From Bryobacteraceae bacterium (GTDB lineage Bacteria > Acidobacteriota > Terriglobia > Bryobacterales > Bryobacteraceae): DNA of 52,789 bases. Positions 8,264 through 16,069 of this stretch are shown here, in pieces. Below the pieces are notes generated by a model that saw nothing but the letters and a program-made list of their open reading frames with translations, did no database searches and had not been told where the DNA came from. How positions within the stretch are numbered: position 1 is the stretch's first letter; each line of letters opens with the position of its first letter. Where the stretch lies: positions 1 through 52,789 of the forward strand of contig JAICJH010000049.1 in the NCBI GenBank assembly GCA_025928545.1, given 5' to 3'. A program made the position numbers and the translations under genes.

Positions 8264-8928
8264 TGTTTATGAATCACGATACCGTTGTAGCCGAGTTCCG
8301 TCAGCTTCCTCTTCGCTTCGGAAAGAGTGAGCGGCGAGCGGTACGGTCCCACCAGCACTTCAAAGTACTCGGGCTTCGAACTATTCGCGAGGATAGCGGG
8401 CAGTCTTGCTTCACGCAGAGCTTTCACCAGATCGTCCGCATTGGGCCGTTTGGCTGCGGTGATCTGCCAGTAAGTGGTGCCTCGCTCCGGTTCGGAAATG
8501 AAGACACCGGTTGCCGCCGCGGACGTGTACGGCGCCGGCTGCACAGGAGCCTTGGCAGGCACGCTCTGGATCGGCCCAGGAGGCGCGGACGCAGTCTGTA
8601 CCGGCGGAGTGGAACCGGCAGCAGCCGGATCATCCGCCACTCTCGGCTCAGCCGCCGGGAAGCCCCCGGTTTCTGTCGGTGCAGGCGCGGGACTTGACAC
8701 GGGCGGTGTTTCCGATGCCGTCTGCGTATTGGTCGGCTCCTCCCGTTTGCCCTCGGTGGCAGGCGCCGCGGCATCCGGCCCGGACGCCATGCCCGATTTC
8801 GCCGAGTTTCCTCCCACCACATAACCCACCGCGAAAAATACTCCGCAAAGCAGCGCCGCCACGAAAAATATGGCGAGCAACTGCTTATTGCCCAATACCA
8901 ACTCCCGGTCCCCGCCGTTATTGCTCAT
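8260..8928 (-). CDS. SPOR-domain membrane protein
   Basis: 222 residues. A short cytoplasmic N-terminus precedes one membrane segment at about 17-41, then a long Pro/Ala/Thr-rich linker (about 45-145), then a C-terminal SPOR-type domain (about 150-222) with the pattern YWQITAAKRPNADDLVKALR ... YFEVLVGPYRS. SPOR domains bind peptidoglycan stripped of stem peptides and often mark division sites. Five bases separate it from the slipin stop, and its own stop overlaps the lipA start by four bases, so it is inside an operon. It is not recognisable as FtsN or DamX specifically. Confidence 0.85.
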   Translation of the reverse strand: MSNNGGDRELVLGNKQLLAIFFVAALLCGVFFAVGYVVGGNSAKSGMASGPDAAAPATEGKREEPTNTQTASETPPVSSPAPAPTETGGFPAAEPRVADDPAAAGSTPPVQTASAPPGPIQSVPAKAPVQPAPYTSAAATGVFISEPERGTTYWQITAAKRPNADDLVKALREARLPAILANSSKPEYFEVLVGPYRSPLTLSEAKRKLTELGYNGIVIHKQ

Positions 8929-8933
8929 ATAAT

Positions 8934-9758
8934 TCAGATCTTCGCAGCTTCACTCTTGCCGCTGTCGTTCCTGCCGCTGTCGTTCCTGCCGATGTCGTTC
9001 TTCGCCGTCACACTGTTCATCAGATTCTGGAAAGAAACCAGCAGATCCACCGGCAGGGGGAACACGATCGTCGTGTTCTTCTCCGCGCCAATCTCCACCA
9101 GCGTCTGTAAATAGCGTAACTGAATGGCTGCGGGCTGCTGCTGAATCACGTGCGCAGCCATGGCCAGTTTCTCCGATGCCGCGTATTCGCCTTCGGCATG
9201 AATGATTTTGGCGCGCCGTTCGCGCTCCGCTTCGGCCTGCTTCGCCAGAGCCCGGATCATCTGTTCCGCCAGATCCACCTGCTTCACTTCCACCATCGAA
9301 ACCTTCACGCCCCAGGGCGACGTATGCTGATCGAGAATCTGCCGCAGCCGCACGTTCAGCTCTTCTCGCTTGCTGAGCAGTTCATCGAGTTCCACTTCCC
9401 CCAACACGCTGCGCAGCGTAGTTTGCGCCAGTTGCGAAGTGGCATAAAGAAAGTTCGAAACCTCCACAACCGCCAGCCGCGGTTCCACGACGCGGAAATA
9501 AATTACGGCGTTCACTTTGACGGTGACATTGTCGCGGGTCACTACGTCCTGCGGCGGTACTTCGATCGTGTCAACGCGCAGCGAGACCCGCACCATGCGG
9601 TCCAACGGCTTGAACACAAGGATCAGCCCCGGCCCCTTCGCCTCCGGCAGCAGGCGGCCCAGTCGAAAGATCACGCCCCGCTCATATTCCGCCAGAATCT
9701 TCACTGACGAGATCGCATACAAAGCCACGATCAGAATAATTAACAGCACTGCCGGCAT
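8934..9758 (-). CDS. slipin (stomatin/SPFH-type membrane protein)
   Basis: 274 residues. One N-terminal membrane segment (about 3-20) is followed by ERGVIFRLGRLLPEAKGPGL, the classic stomatin/slipin opening, then the band-7 domain and an Ala/Glu-rich helical stretch (AEAERERRAKIIHAEGEY). Slipins form membrane-associated oligomers and are paired with NfeD proteases, which cut their hydrophobic C-terminus in the archaeal model; here the NfeD gene is immediately upstream. AAGGAG nine bases before ATG is a good ribosome binding site and overlaps the NfeD stop region. The extreme C-terminus carries a three-copy NDxGR repeat. Confidence 0.93.
   Translation of the reverse strand: MPAVLLIILIVALYAISSVKILAEYERGVIFRLGRLLPEAKGPGLILVFKPLDRMVRVSLRVDTIEVPPQDVVTRDNVTVKVNAVIYFRVVEPRLAVVEVSNFLYATSQLAQTTLRSVLGEVELDELLSKREELNVRLRQILDQHTSPWGVKVSMVEVKQVDLAEQMIRALAKQAEAERERRAKIIHAEGEYAASEKLAMAAHVIQQQPAAIQLRYLQTLVEIGAEKNTTIVFPLPVDLLVSFQNLMNSVTAKNDIGRNDSGRNDSGKSEAAKI
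8956..9000. repeat. 15-bp tandem repeat (3 copies) inside the slipin gene
   Basis: Three head-to-tail copies of a 15-base unit (CTGCCGCTGTCGTTC with one change in the first and one in the third copy) encode Asn-Asp-(Ile/Ser)-Gly-(Arg/Lys) units near the slipin C-terminus. Fifteen is a multiple of three, so copy-number change would keep the frame. Confidence 0.9.
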
Positions 9759-9772
9759 AACGTCTTGCTCCT

Positions 9773-11053
9773 TTACCCGGAAACGTTCCCCCGCACCGGT
9801 TCTACTTTCAGCGTCAGCCCCTCAACCGCCGTCACTCTCACTGACTCCGCCGGCCCTACCCTGCTCGTCGATACCGCACTCCAATATTCTCCCTGAAAGA
9901 CGACCGTTCCCGAGAGATTTAATTCACCGACCGCAACGGCCTGCCGCCCGGCCATCGCTTCCACTCCGGTGACCACTTTGTTGCGGCGCGCCTTTGCCGC
10001 AATGGAAAACAGGAAACTCGTGACAATCGCGAACGGCAGCGTCAGCGCCAGAGCCATTCCGAAACGGATCCGCAGAGCCGGCTCATTGGTATCGATCAAC
10101 AGAAGCGCGCCCAGCAGCAGCGCGATGGCGCCGCCTGCCGTCAGGATCCCGTGCGTCACGAATTTCGCCTCCAGCACGAAAAAAGCCAGCCCCATGAGCG
10201 TCAGCGCCGCCCCCAGCCAGCCGATTGGAAACATTGCCAGCGCTGCAAGGCCGAGCAGTACACTGATCGCTCCCAGCACTCCTGGCAGCACCGTGCCCGG
10301 CGATGAGAATTCGGCGTAAATTCCCAGCGCGCCCAGCACCAGCAGCAGCAGCGCGATATTCGGATCCGCAATCGCCATCAGGATGCGCTGCCGCAGCGTC
10401 GGTTCGAACATGTCGATTCTCGTGTCCGCGAAATGCAGCGTCTGCTTGCTGCCGTCGAACCGTGTAATTTCGCGCCCGTTCAGGGCGTTCAGCAGCGCGG
10501 CTGTATCGGGAGCCGTGAGGTCGATCAGGTGTTCTGCCAGCGACTCGCCGTCCGTGTACGAAACGCTGCTGCGGACGGTTTTTTCCGCGGCATCCACGTT
10601 GCGGCCCCGATGCCCCACGATGGTCCGCAGCAGCGCCGCCGTATCGTTCTCGACTTTCTGATTCATCACGGAATCGAGATTCGCACCCGTGCCGGTGACC
10701 GGATGCGACGCGCCGGTATTGGTGCCGGGAGCCATGGCGGCCACATCGCCGGCTTCCAGCAGGAAGAAGCCCGCGGAGGCCGCCCGCGCGCCTGCCGGAC
10801 CCACCCACATAATGACCGGCACCGGAGAATGCAGCACAGCTTCCACAATTTCACGCGTGGAATCCAATAATCCGCCCGGAGTACTGAGGTGGATAATCAC
10901 AGCGTCGGCGTGTTCAACCTGTGCCCGAGCCAATGCCGCGGAAACTACTTCCACTGTAATGGGATGCACAATTCCGGCAATATCCACCTGCTCGACATGC
11001 GCCGAAAGCATGCCGGCAAACAGGAAAATACCGATTCCGGAGAGAAGTCGCAA
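9773..11053 (-). CDS. NfeD-type membrane serine protease
   Basis: 426 residues. A signal-like N-terminus leads into a ClpP-like domain: STPGG at about 57-61, the probable nucleophile Ser93 in GARAASAGFF and Lys133 in MNQKVEND, matching the Ser-Lys dyad spacing of long NfeD proteases. Several membrane segments follow (about 240-345) and an OB-fold-like C-terminal domain. Long NfeD proteins cleave slipin and are thought to act in membrane quality control; the slipin partner is 14 bases downstream. The start is TTG at 11,053: an in-frame TGA lies two codons upstream and the signal segment needs this start. First gene of a five-gene operon. Confidence 0.9.
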   Translation of the reverse strand: MRLLSGIGIFLFAGMLSAHVEQVDIAGIVHPITVEVVSAALARAQVEHADAVIIHLSTPGGLLDSTREIVEAVLHSPVPVIMWVGPAGARAASAGFFLLEAGDVAAMAPGTNTGASHPVTGTGANLDSVMNQKVENDTAALLRTIVGHRGRNVDAAEKTVRSSVSYTDGESLAEHLIDLTAPDTAALLNALNGREITRFDGSKQTLHFADTRIDMFEPTLRQRILMAIADPNIALLLLVLGALGIYAEFSSPGTVLPGVLGAISVLLGLAALAMFPIGWLGAALTLMGLAFFVLEAKFVTHGILTAGGAIALLLGALLLIDTNEPALRIRFGMALALTLPFAIVTSFLFSIAAKARRNKVVTGVEAMAGRQAVAVGELNLSGTVVFQGEYWSAVSTSRVGPAESVRVTAVEGLTLKVEPVRGNVSG

Positions 11054-11145
11054 GCGCTTTCACTATAGCGCCTTTATGATCAACGTCTTGGCGGGCTTAT
11101 CGGACGCATAAAACGTTTTTTAGCCAGAATGTAATATGCCCGGTT

Positions 11146-11151
11146 TATAAT
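11146..11151 (+). promoter_or_regulatory. possible -10 element before the DUF2934 gene
   Basis: A perfect TATAAT ends 17 bases before the ATG at 11,169. No good -35 is seen. If it is used, the mRNA leader would be only about 10 bases, near-leaderless, which agrees with the lack of a well-spaced ribosome binding site. Confidence 0.35.
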
Positions 11152-11168
11152 GGAATTTCTACCAATAT

Positions 11169-11501
11169 ATGTCCAGCAAACCAGCAGCAAAACCGACCAT
11201 CGCAAACGAAAACGCAGCCGTAACCAAACCACGCGCCGCGAGAACCAAAGCCGCCAAAACCACCCCCGTTGTTGAAGTTGCCTCCAGCCCCAGGGTCAAG
11301 ACAGTAAAGCACAGCAAGGCGCCCGTACAGGCCGTTGAGCCCACATTCGAGGCCGCAAAAATCGGCGAGTTCGCCCAAATCAGCGTTCACGATCAAATCG
11401 CGAAGATCGCTTATGGATACTGGGAAGCACGCGGGTTCCAGCCCGGTTCTCCCGAACAGGATTGGCTTCGCGCTGAGCGGGAATATCTTCGGAAAGCCTA
11501 G
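11169..11501 (+). CDS. DUF2934 protein
   Basis: 110 residues. The first 65 are a basic Ala/Lys/Thr/Val-rich stretch of low complexity, probably disordered. The end carries the DUF2934 pattern: IAKIAYGYWEARGFQPGS followed by PEQDWLRAEREYL, a short helical motif widespread in Acidobacteria and rhizobia whose function is unknown. The basic tail suggests possible nucleic-acid contact, but that is inference. It converges on lexA with one base between the stops. There is no clear ribosome binding site. Confidence 0.85.
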   Translation: MSSKPAAKPTIANENAAVTKPRAARTKAAKTTPVVEVASSPRVKTVKHSKAPVQAVEPTFEAAKIGEFAQISVHDQIAKIAYGYWEARGFQPGSPEQDWLRAEREYLRKA

Positions 11502-11502
11502 T

Positions 11503-12126
11503 TCAGTACTTTCGCAGCACGGCGAGTAACCGCCCGCGAACCTTTACCTGGTTCGCCGGAACGCGAATGGGACTCATCGTCTCATTCGCAGGTTGCAGCC
11601 GAATCATATTTCCCTGTTCGCGGTAAATCCGCTTCAAAGTTGTTTCCGTGTCGCCAACCAGCGCGACAACGATCTGCCCGTCGCTCGCGTCGGCGGTGTT
11701 TTCCACAAGAATCATGTCGCCATCGCAGATGTGGTCTTCCACCATGGAATTGCCCCGCACCCGGAGAGCGTAGGTCTCTTTGCGTCCCACGAAATCGGAA
11801 AAACTCAGCGAATCCGCCGTATCGAAGGCCTGCACAGGCTGTCCCGCCGCAATGGTTCCGTGGATCGGGATCTCGAGCGAAGCCTCAAACTTGTTCCGGC
11901 TCTTTTCCTGCACGTAACGAGGCGCGACTTCCACAGACCGGCTTTGGTTGGCGCCCCGCGACAGATAGTTTTTCTTCGCCAGCGCCGAGATATGCTTGTG
12001 AACCGTCGCGATGGAAGAAACCTTCAGGCCGCGCGCAATTTCCTCGTAGCTCGGATTGAAGCCATTTTCAACCTGGTATTCGGCAATGAAATCCAGCACT
12101 TCCTTCTGTCTGCGGGTGATGGCCAT
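11503..12126 (-). CDS. lexA: LexA repressor
   Basis: 207 residues, standard length. The winged-helix DNA-binding domain occupies 1-70 (ITRRQKEVLDFI at the start, helix-turn-helix around 26-48). The S24 self-cleavage domain has the scissile Ala94-Gly95 (TIAAGQPV), nucleophile Ser127 (RGNSMVEDHICDGD) and Lys165 (ETTLKRIYR). LexA represses SOS genes and cuts itself with activated RecA. The 133 bases upstream were searched by eye for the common LexA boxes (GAAC-N4-GTTC and the E. coli type) without a clear match, so its own operator is unknown. Confidence 0.96.
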   Translation of the reverse strand: MAITRRQKEVLDFIAEYQVENGFNPSYEEIARGLKVSSIATVHKHISALAKKNYLSRGANQSRSVEVAPRYVQEKSRNKFEASLEIPIHGTIAAGQPVQAFDTADSLSFSDFVGRKETYALRVRGNSMVEDHICDGDMILVENTADASDGQIVVALVGDTETTLKRIYREQGNMIRLQPANETMSPIRVPANQVKVRGRLLAVLRKY

Positions 12127-12259
12127 TTGACAATAGGATAGGCGAACAAAAGGTGAAAAGCAAGAGAAAAGTGCGTCCGAAGATGTTCAATCGGATGTAT
12201 ACTACCCGAGAACTGTCAGCCGAATCATCGTCCATCCGGCTCATCGAAAGGAGAAATCT

Positions 12260-12577
12260 ATGAGAATGTTGCTAAGAGTTTCGATTCCCATTGACACTGG
12301 AAACGCCGCCGCCAAAGCAGGAACTTTAGGGTCTACGATCGAAGGAATTCTCGCGAACCTCAAGCCCGAGGCTGCCTATTTCTTCGCGGATGATGACGGC
12401 CAGCGAGCCGGCTCGATCGTTTTTGACCTGAAGGACTCGTCGCAGATTCCTTCTGTCGCCGAGCCGTGGTTTCTGGCTTTCAATGCAAAGGTATCGCTGC
12501 GGCCGGTAATGAACCCTCAGGATCTTGCGAAGGCCGGCGCCAGTATCGGCAAAGCCGTCAAACAATACGGGCAATAG
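12260..12577 (+). CDS. small conserved protein of unknown function
   Basis: 105 residues, no signal peptide or membrane segment. It has the look of a compact alpha/beta fold: MRMLLRVSIPIDTGN, then LANLKPEAAYFFADDDGQR and VAEPWFLAFNAKVSLRPVM. This pattern recalls a family of about 100-residue bacterial proteins sometimes labelled DUF3303-like; I cannot name a function. GGAG stands eight bases before ATG, a good ribosome binding site. It is divergent from lexA across 133 bases and converges on the SDR gene. Confidence 0.7.
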   Translation: MRMLLRVSIPIDTGNAAAKAGTLGSTIEGILANLKPEAAYFFADDDGQRAGSIVFDLKDSSQIPSVAEPWFLAFNAKVSLRPVMNPQDLAKAGASIGKAVKQYGQ

Positions 12578-12612
12578 GTGAGGGGCAGCGCGAAACCTCG
12601 TGCACTCCCGAT

Positions 12613-13317
12613 CTAATCAATCGGATTGGTTGCAAACACCGAAAGCTCCGGCACAAAGCCGCGATCGTCCATCTCCAGGATCGCCTTGACGGCCGAAGCG
12701 ATTTCTTCCCCGCGGAGCTTGGAATCGTTGACGTTCTGCTGAAGCCCGTTGGCGGCAAAGAAGTCGGTAACAACTTCGCTGGGGTTCACCAGCATGACGC
12801 GGATATTGTGCTTGCGCAACTCGGCACGCCAGCATTCCGTCATGCCGCGAACAGCGAATTTGCTCGCGTAGTAAGCGGTGCCATTTGTCCCACCGCGCAG
12901 TCCGGCGGTGGAACAGATGTTGACGATGTTGCCCCGCTTGCGCGCACTGAAAATCCTGGCTGCCTCGCGTCCCATCATCATCACACCGGTCACGTTGGTC
13001 GCAAAGACGCGCTCAAATGCGGTCGTATCCATTTCCACCAGCGGCTTGAACGTGCCAATCCCGGCGTTGTTGACCAGAATATCCAGGTCGCCGAACTTTG
13101 CCATCACCTGCCCGAACGTCCGTTCCACATCGGCTTCCACGGCGACATCGGCCTGAATCGCAAACGCACCCAGTTCGCGCGCCGCTTCCTCCAGCTTTGC
13201 TTTATCGCGGCCGGTGATCGCAACTCGCGCGCCCGCCTCTGTCAGACTCCTGGCGATGGCGCGGCCGATGCCCGAACTGCCGCCGGTGACTAAAGCAACT
13301 GCATTGGATAAGTTCAT
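12613..13317 (-). CDS. SDR-family oxidoreductase
   Basis: 234 residues from the ATG at 13,317. A longer open frame reaches 13,512 but would overlap pilT and its extra residues do not look like SDR sequence. Classical short-chain dehydrogenase: Rossmann motif TGGSSGIG near the N-terminus, NNAG (ILVNNAGIG), serine in NICSTAG, and YxxxK as YYASK. An NAD(P)-dependent reduction or oxidation is expected. The substrate cannot be told; the nearest named relatives would be 3-oxoacyl-ACP reductase-like or clavaldehyde dehydrogenase-like SDRs. Only 24 bases separate its start from that of pilT on the other strand. Confidence 0.88.
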   Translation of the reverse strand: MNLSNAVALVTGGSSGIGRAIARSLTEAGARVAITGRDKAKLEEAARELGAFAIQADVAVEADVERTFGQVMAKFGDLDILVNNAGIGTFKPLVEMDTTAFERVFATNVTGVMMMGREAARIFSARKRGNIVNICSTAGLRGGTNGTAYYASKFAVRGMTECWRAELRKHNIRVMLVNPSEVVTDFFAANGLQQNVNDSKLRGEEIASAVKAILEMDDRGFVPELSVFATNPID

Positions 13318-13341
13318 GGTCGCCTTCAATATACTAAAACC

Positions 13342-14556
13342 ATGCCGGGATATGAGAATCAACTGGCGGAGCTTGTCGCGGAACTGAACCGCGCCGCCGG
13401 CTCGAACAGCGCGCCGGCTCAGTCGATGCCTGGCGGCTCCCGCGAAATCCGGCAGGAAATCCGCACCGACCTGCCCCCCGATCCATCCTCGCTCGATACC
13501 GTCCTGACCCACGCGGCACGCATCGGAGCGTCCGATTTATTGCTGATTGCGAATGTCCCCGTGACCCTTCGCGTCGGCGGCGTTCTTTCGCACTCCACCG
13601 GGCCGCAGCTCACCGCCGAAACTGTGCGGAACCTGCTGGTTTCGCTGCTGACGCAGGCTCAGTATCGGGAATTGCAGAGTAATAAATCGCTGGATCTGTG
13701 CTTCAGCCGTGAGGGCATCGGCCGCTTCCGTGCCAATATCCATTACCAGCGCGGCACGCTGGCCGGCAGCGTTCGTCTGTTGCCCGACAAGATGCCGACG
13801 CTTGAGTCGCTGCATCTTCCCGCCGGACTTCGCAGGCTCGCCGAAGCACGGCAGGGCCTTGTGCTGGTCACAGGCCCGACTGGCTGCGGGAAGAGTTCCA
13901 CGCTCGCCGCTCTGGTGGACGCAATCAATACCCAGCGTCACGATCACGTGGTGACCATCGAAGACCCGATCGAGTTCGTGCATTCCAACCGCAAATCCAT
14001 CATCGAGCAAATTGAGGTTGGCCCGCATCCGGGCAACGACGCGCCCGATTTCGCCGGTTCGCTGCGCAGCATTCTGCGCCAGAATCCCGACGTCATCCTG
14101 GTGGGCGAAATGCGCGATCCCGAAACCATCGCCACCGTTCTGACCGCTGCGGAAACCGGGCATCTGGTGCTCTCCACGCTGCACACGAATGACACGTCCC
14201 AGGCTGTGTCCCGGATTCTCGATTCCTTTTCCCAGGGCAATCAGCACCAGGTCCGGCAACAGCTGTCTCTCGCGCTGCTCGCGGTGGTGGCGCAGCAACT
14301 CGTGCCGGCGTTAGGCAATAATCCCGCGCGTTATCCCGTAGTTGAAATCCTCATGGCCACCAGCGGCATTCGCAGCCTGATCCGGAAAGGCGACGATCAT
14401 CAGCTTTATTCCGCACTCTCCACCGGGCGAAACGACGGCATGATTTCGATGGAACAGTCGCTGGCCGAAATGGTGAAGAACGGCAAGATACATCGGGATG
14501 TTGCCTTATCGCACTGCTTCCGCAGCGAAGACTTGTTGCGATATTTACAGGGCTAA
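13342..14556 (+). CDS. pilT: PilT-type retraction ATPase of type IV pili
   Basis: 404 residues, about 50 more than usual PilT because of a Pro/Ser-rich N-terminal extension. Walker A GPTGCGKS spans 178-185; the Asp box (TIEDPIEF), Walker B (DVILVGEMRDPETI) and His box (GHLVLSTLHTND) follow in order. PilT hexamers depolymerise the pilus and drive twitching. No other pilus genes are in the window, so it is an orphan here. The C-terminal PilT motif AIRNLIRE appears as GIRSLIRK. No ribosome binding site precedes the ATG at 13,342, so the true start could lie further in. Confidence 0.9.
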   Translation: MPGYENQLAELVAELNRAAGSNSAPAQSMPGGSREIRQEIRTDLPPDPSSLDTVLTHAARIGASDLLLIANVPVTLRVGGVLSHSTGPQLTAETVRNLLVSLLTQAQYRELQSNKSLDLCFSREGIGRFRANIHYQRGTLAGSVRLLPDKMPTLESLHLPAGLRRLAEARQGLVLVTGPTGCGKSSTLAALVDAINTQRHDHVVTIEDPIEFVHSNRKSIIEQIEVGPHPGNDAPDFAGSLRSILRQNPDVILVGEMRDPETIATVLTAAETGHLVLSTLHTNDTSQAVSRILDSFSQGNQHQVRQQLSLALLAVVAQQLVPALGNNPARYPVVEILMATSGIRSLIRKGDDHQLYSALSTGRNDGMISMEQSLAEMVKNGKIHRDVALSHCFRSEDLLRYLQG

Positions 14557-14571
14557 ACGGCTTCCGGTTGC

Positions 14572-16059
14572 TTACTTCATCAAATCGGGAGTCGCCGCCG
14601 TCGCTACGGGCCAGGTCCGGATGCGCTCCAGAATCGCGTCGGCTTCCGCAGTCTTGCCCGCTTCCGCCAGAGCGTTGGCCAGATGAAACTGCGCGGGATA
14701 ATCGTTTGGCGCCATCTCGGCCGCCCGGCGGAAGTACCGCAGCGCGTCATTGAGCCGGTCAAGCGCCAGATAAACCTGGCCCAGTCGGTACTGAATCATC
14801 ACGCTGTCAGGCTCAATGGCAGCGGCGCGCTCGAGATCCGGCAAAGCGACCTCGGCCTTCCCCTGTCGGTAATAAATATAGCCGCGCGACGACAGCGCTG
14901 CCGCGAAATCGGGCTTCAGCTTCACCGCTCTGTCCAGACTGGCGAGCCCCGTAGCCGGATCTTTCGCGTTCTCTTCCACGCCGAGTTCGAAGTAAGCCTC
15001 GGCATCGTTTGGATGGCGCGCGACATACCAGCGCAGGTCAGCCAGACCCGCATCCAGCTGCCCGATGTGCGCCAGCGCAAAGCCGCGCTCGCGTCGTCCG
15101 ATATCGTCGCCGGGTTCGAGTTGAACATACTTGTTCCACGCGTCGGCAGCAGCCTTATATTCGCGAAGATTCCCGGCGGCCGTCGCAAGCGACTTTTGCA
15201 GGTCCGCCCGACCCGGCGCCAATTGCGCCCCCTGTGCCAGCAGACGGAAAGCCGCATCCGATTCCTTCAGCGAGTCGACCGTATACGCAAGGGCGTAGAT
15301 CGCATCGGCATTTCGTGGTTCCAGCCGCACCGCGGCTTCCAGCACTTCGCGTGAGCGTGCAAAATGGCCGGCCTGAGATTCCAAAACGCCCAGATCGTAC
15401 AGCAGCGGAAAACTGTTCGGATGGGCAACCAGCGCCGCTTCCAGCAGAGTCCCCGCGCGCTGCATATCGCCTGCATCAGCCAGCGCGCGGCCCGCGGCGG
15501 CACTCCAGCCGGCATCGTTGTGGAAACGCGCGGCAAGCTCGCCTGCTTCCGAATAACGGCCAGTCAAATCGAGCGCAACTAACCGCTGCACCGCGACTGC
15601 CGGATCGTTCTGCTGTTCCGGCGAGAGCCGCTCCAGGTAACCCAGAGCCTCGGCGCCATGCTTCGCCTGCAATTCCAGTTGTGCAAGTTGCAGGTTGGCG
15701 TAACCATCGGCAGCATCCAGCGCAACAGCCCGCAGGAATATCTTACGAGCCGCGGCCGCATCTCCCGATGCAACCAGGTGACTGCCGTATTTATCCAGAA
15801 TGCTGTTGGATCGCGGCGACAAAGCCAGAGCGCGGCGATGTACCGCATCGGCCTCGGTGAATTTCTTCTGGCGGTCGAGCGCAACCCCGAGGAAACTCAG
15901 CGCCTCCACTTCATTCGGCTGAGACTTCAGTTCCGCCCGCAGTTTGCTTTCGGCGGTGGTGAAGTCTCCACGCTTCAGAGCTTCGAGGCCTTCGGTGAAC
16001 AGCGTACCGGCAGCGCACGAGCAGCATGCCACAAGGAGGCAGCACAGCGCGCGCGTCAC
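14572..16059 (-). CDS. TPR lipoprotein-like protein
   Basis: 495 residues from a GTG at 16,059. The open frame continues to 16,158, but that would overlap the ThuA-like gene and place non-signal sequence ahead of what looks like a lipoprotein signal, TRALCCLLVACCSCAAG, with lipobox LVAC. From about residue 20 to the end the protein is made of tandem TPR-type helical repeats (for example ALKRGDFTTAESKLRAEL, SVMIQYRLGQVYLALDRLN). TPR arrays are protein-binding scaffolds. It starts 10 bases after the ThuA-like gene, the third member of that minus-strand operon, and converges on pilT. Confidence 0.8.
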   Translation of the reverse strand: MTRALCCLLVACCSCAAGTLFTEGLEALKRGDFTTAESKLRAELKSQPNEVEALSFLGVALDRQKKFTEADAVHRRALALSPRSNSILDKYGSHLVASGDAAAARKIFLRAVALDAADGYANLQLAQLELQAKHGAEALGYLERLSPEQQNDPAVAVQRLVALDLTGRYSEAGELAARFHNDAGWSAAAGRALADAGDMQRAGTLLEAALVAHPNSFPLLYDLGVLESQAGHFARSREVLEAAVRLEPRNADAIYALAYTVDSLKESDAAFRLLAQGAQLAPGRADLQKSLATAAGNLREYKAAADAWNKYVQLEPGDDIGRRERGFALAHIGQLDAGLADLRWYVARHPNDAEAYFELGVEENAKDPATGLASLDRAVKLKPDFAAALSSRGYIYYRQGKAEVALPDLERAAAIEPDSVMIQYRLGQVYLALDRLNDALRYFRRAAEMAPNDYPAQFHLANALAEAGKTAEADAILERIRTWPVATAATPDLMK

Positions 16060-16069
16060 GCGGCGACCG

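Noticed and set aside
12127..12259. LexA operator before lexA
   Set aside because: GTTC and GAAC half-sites occur but not at any spacing known for LexA boxes.
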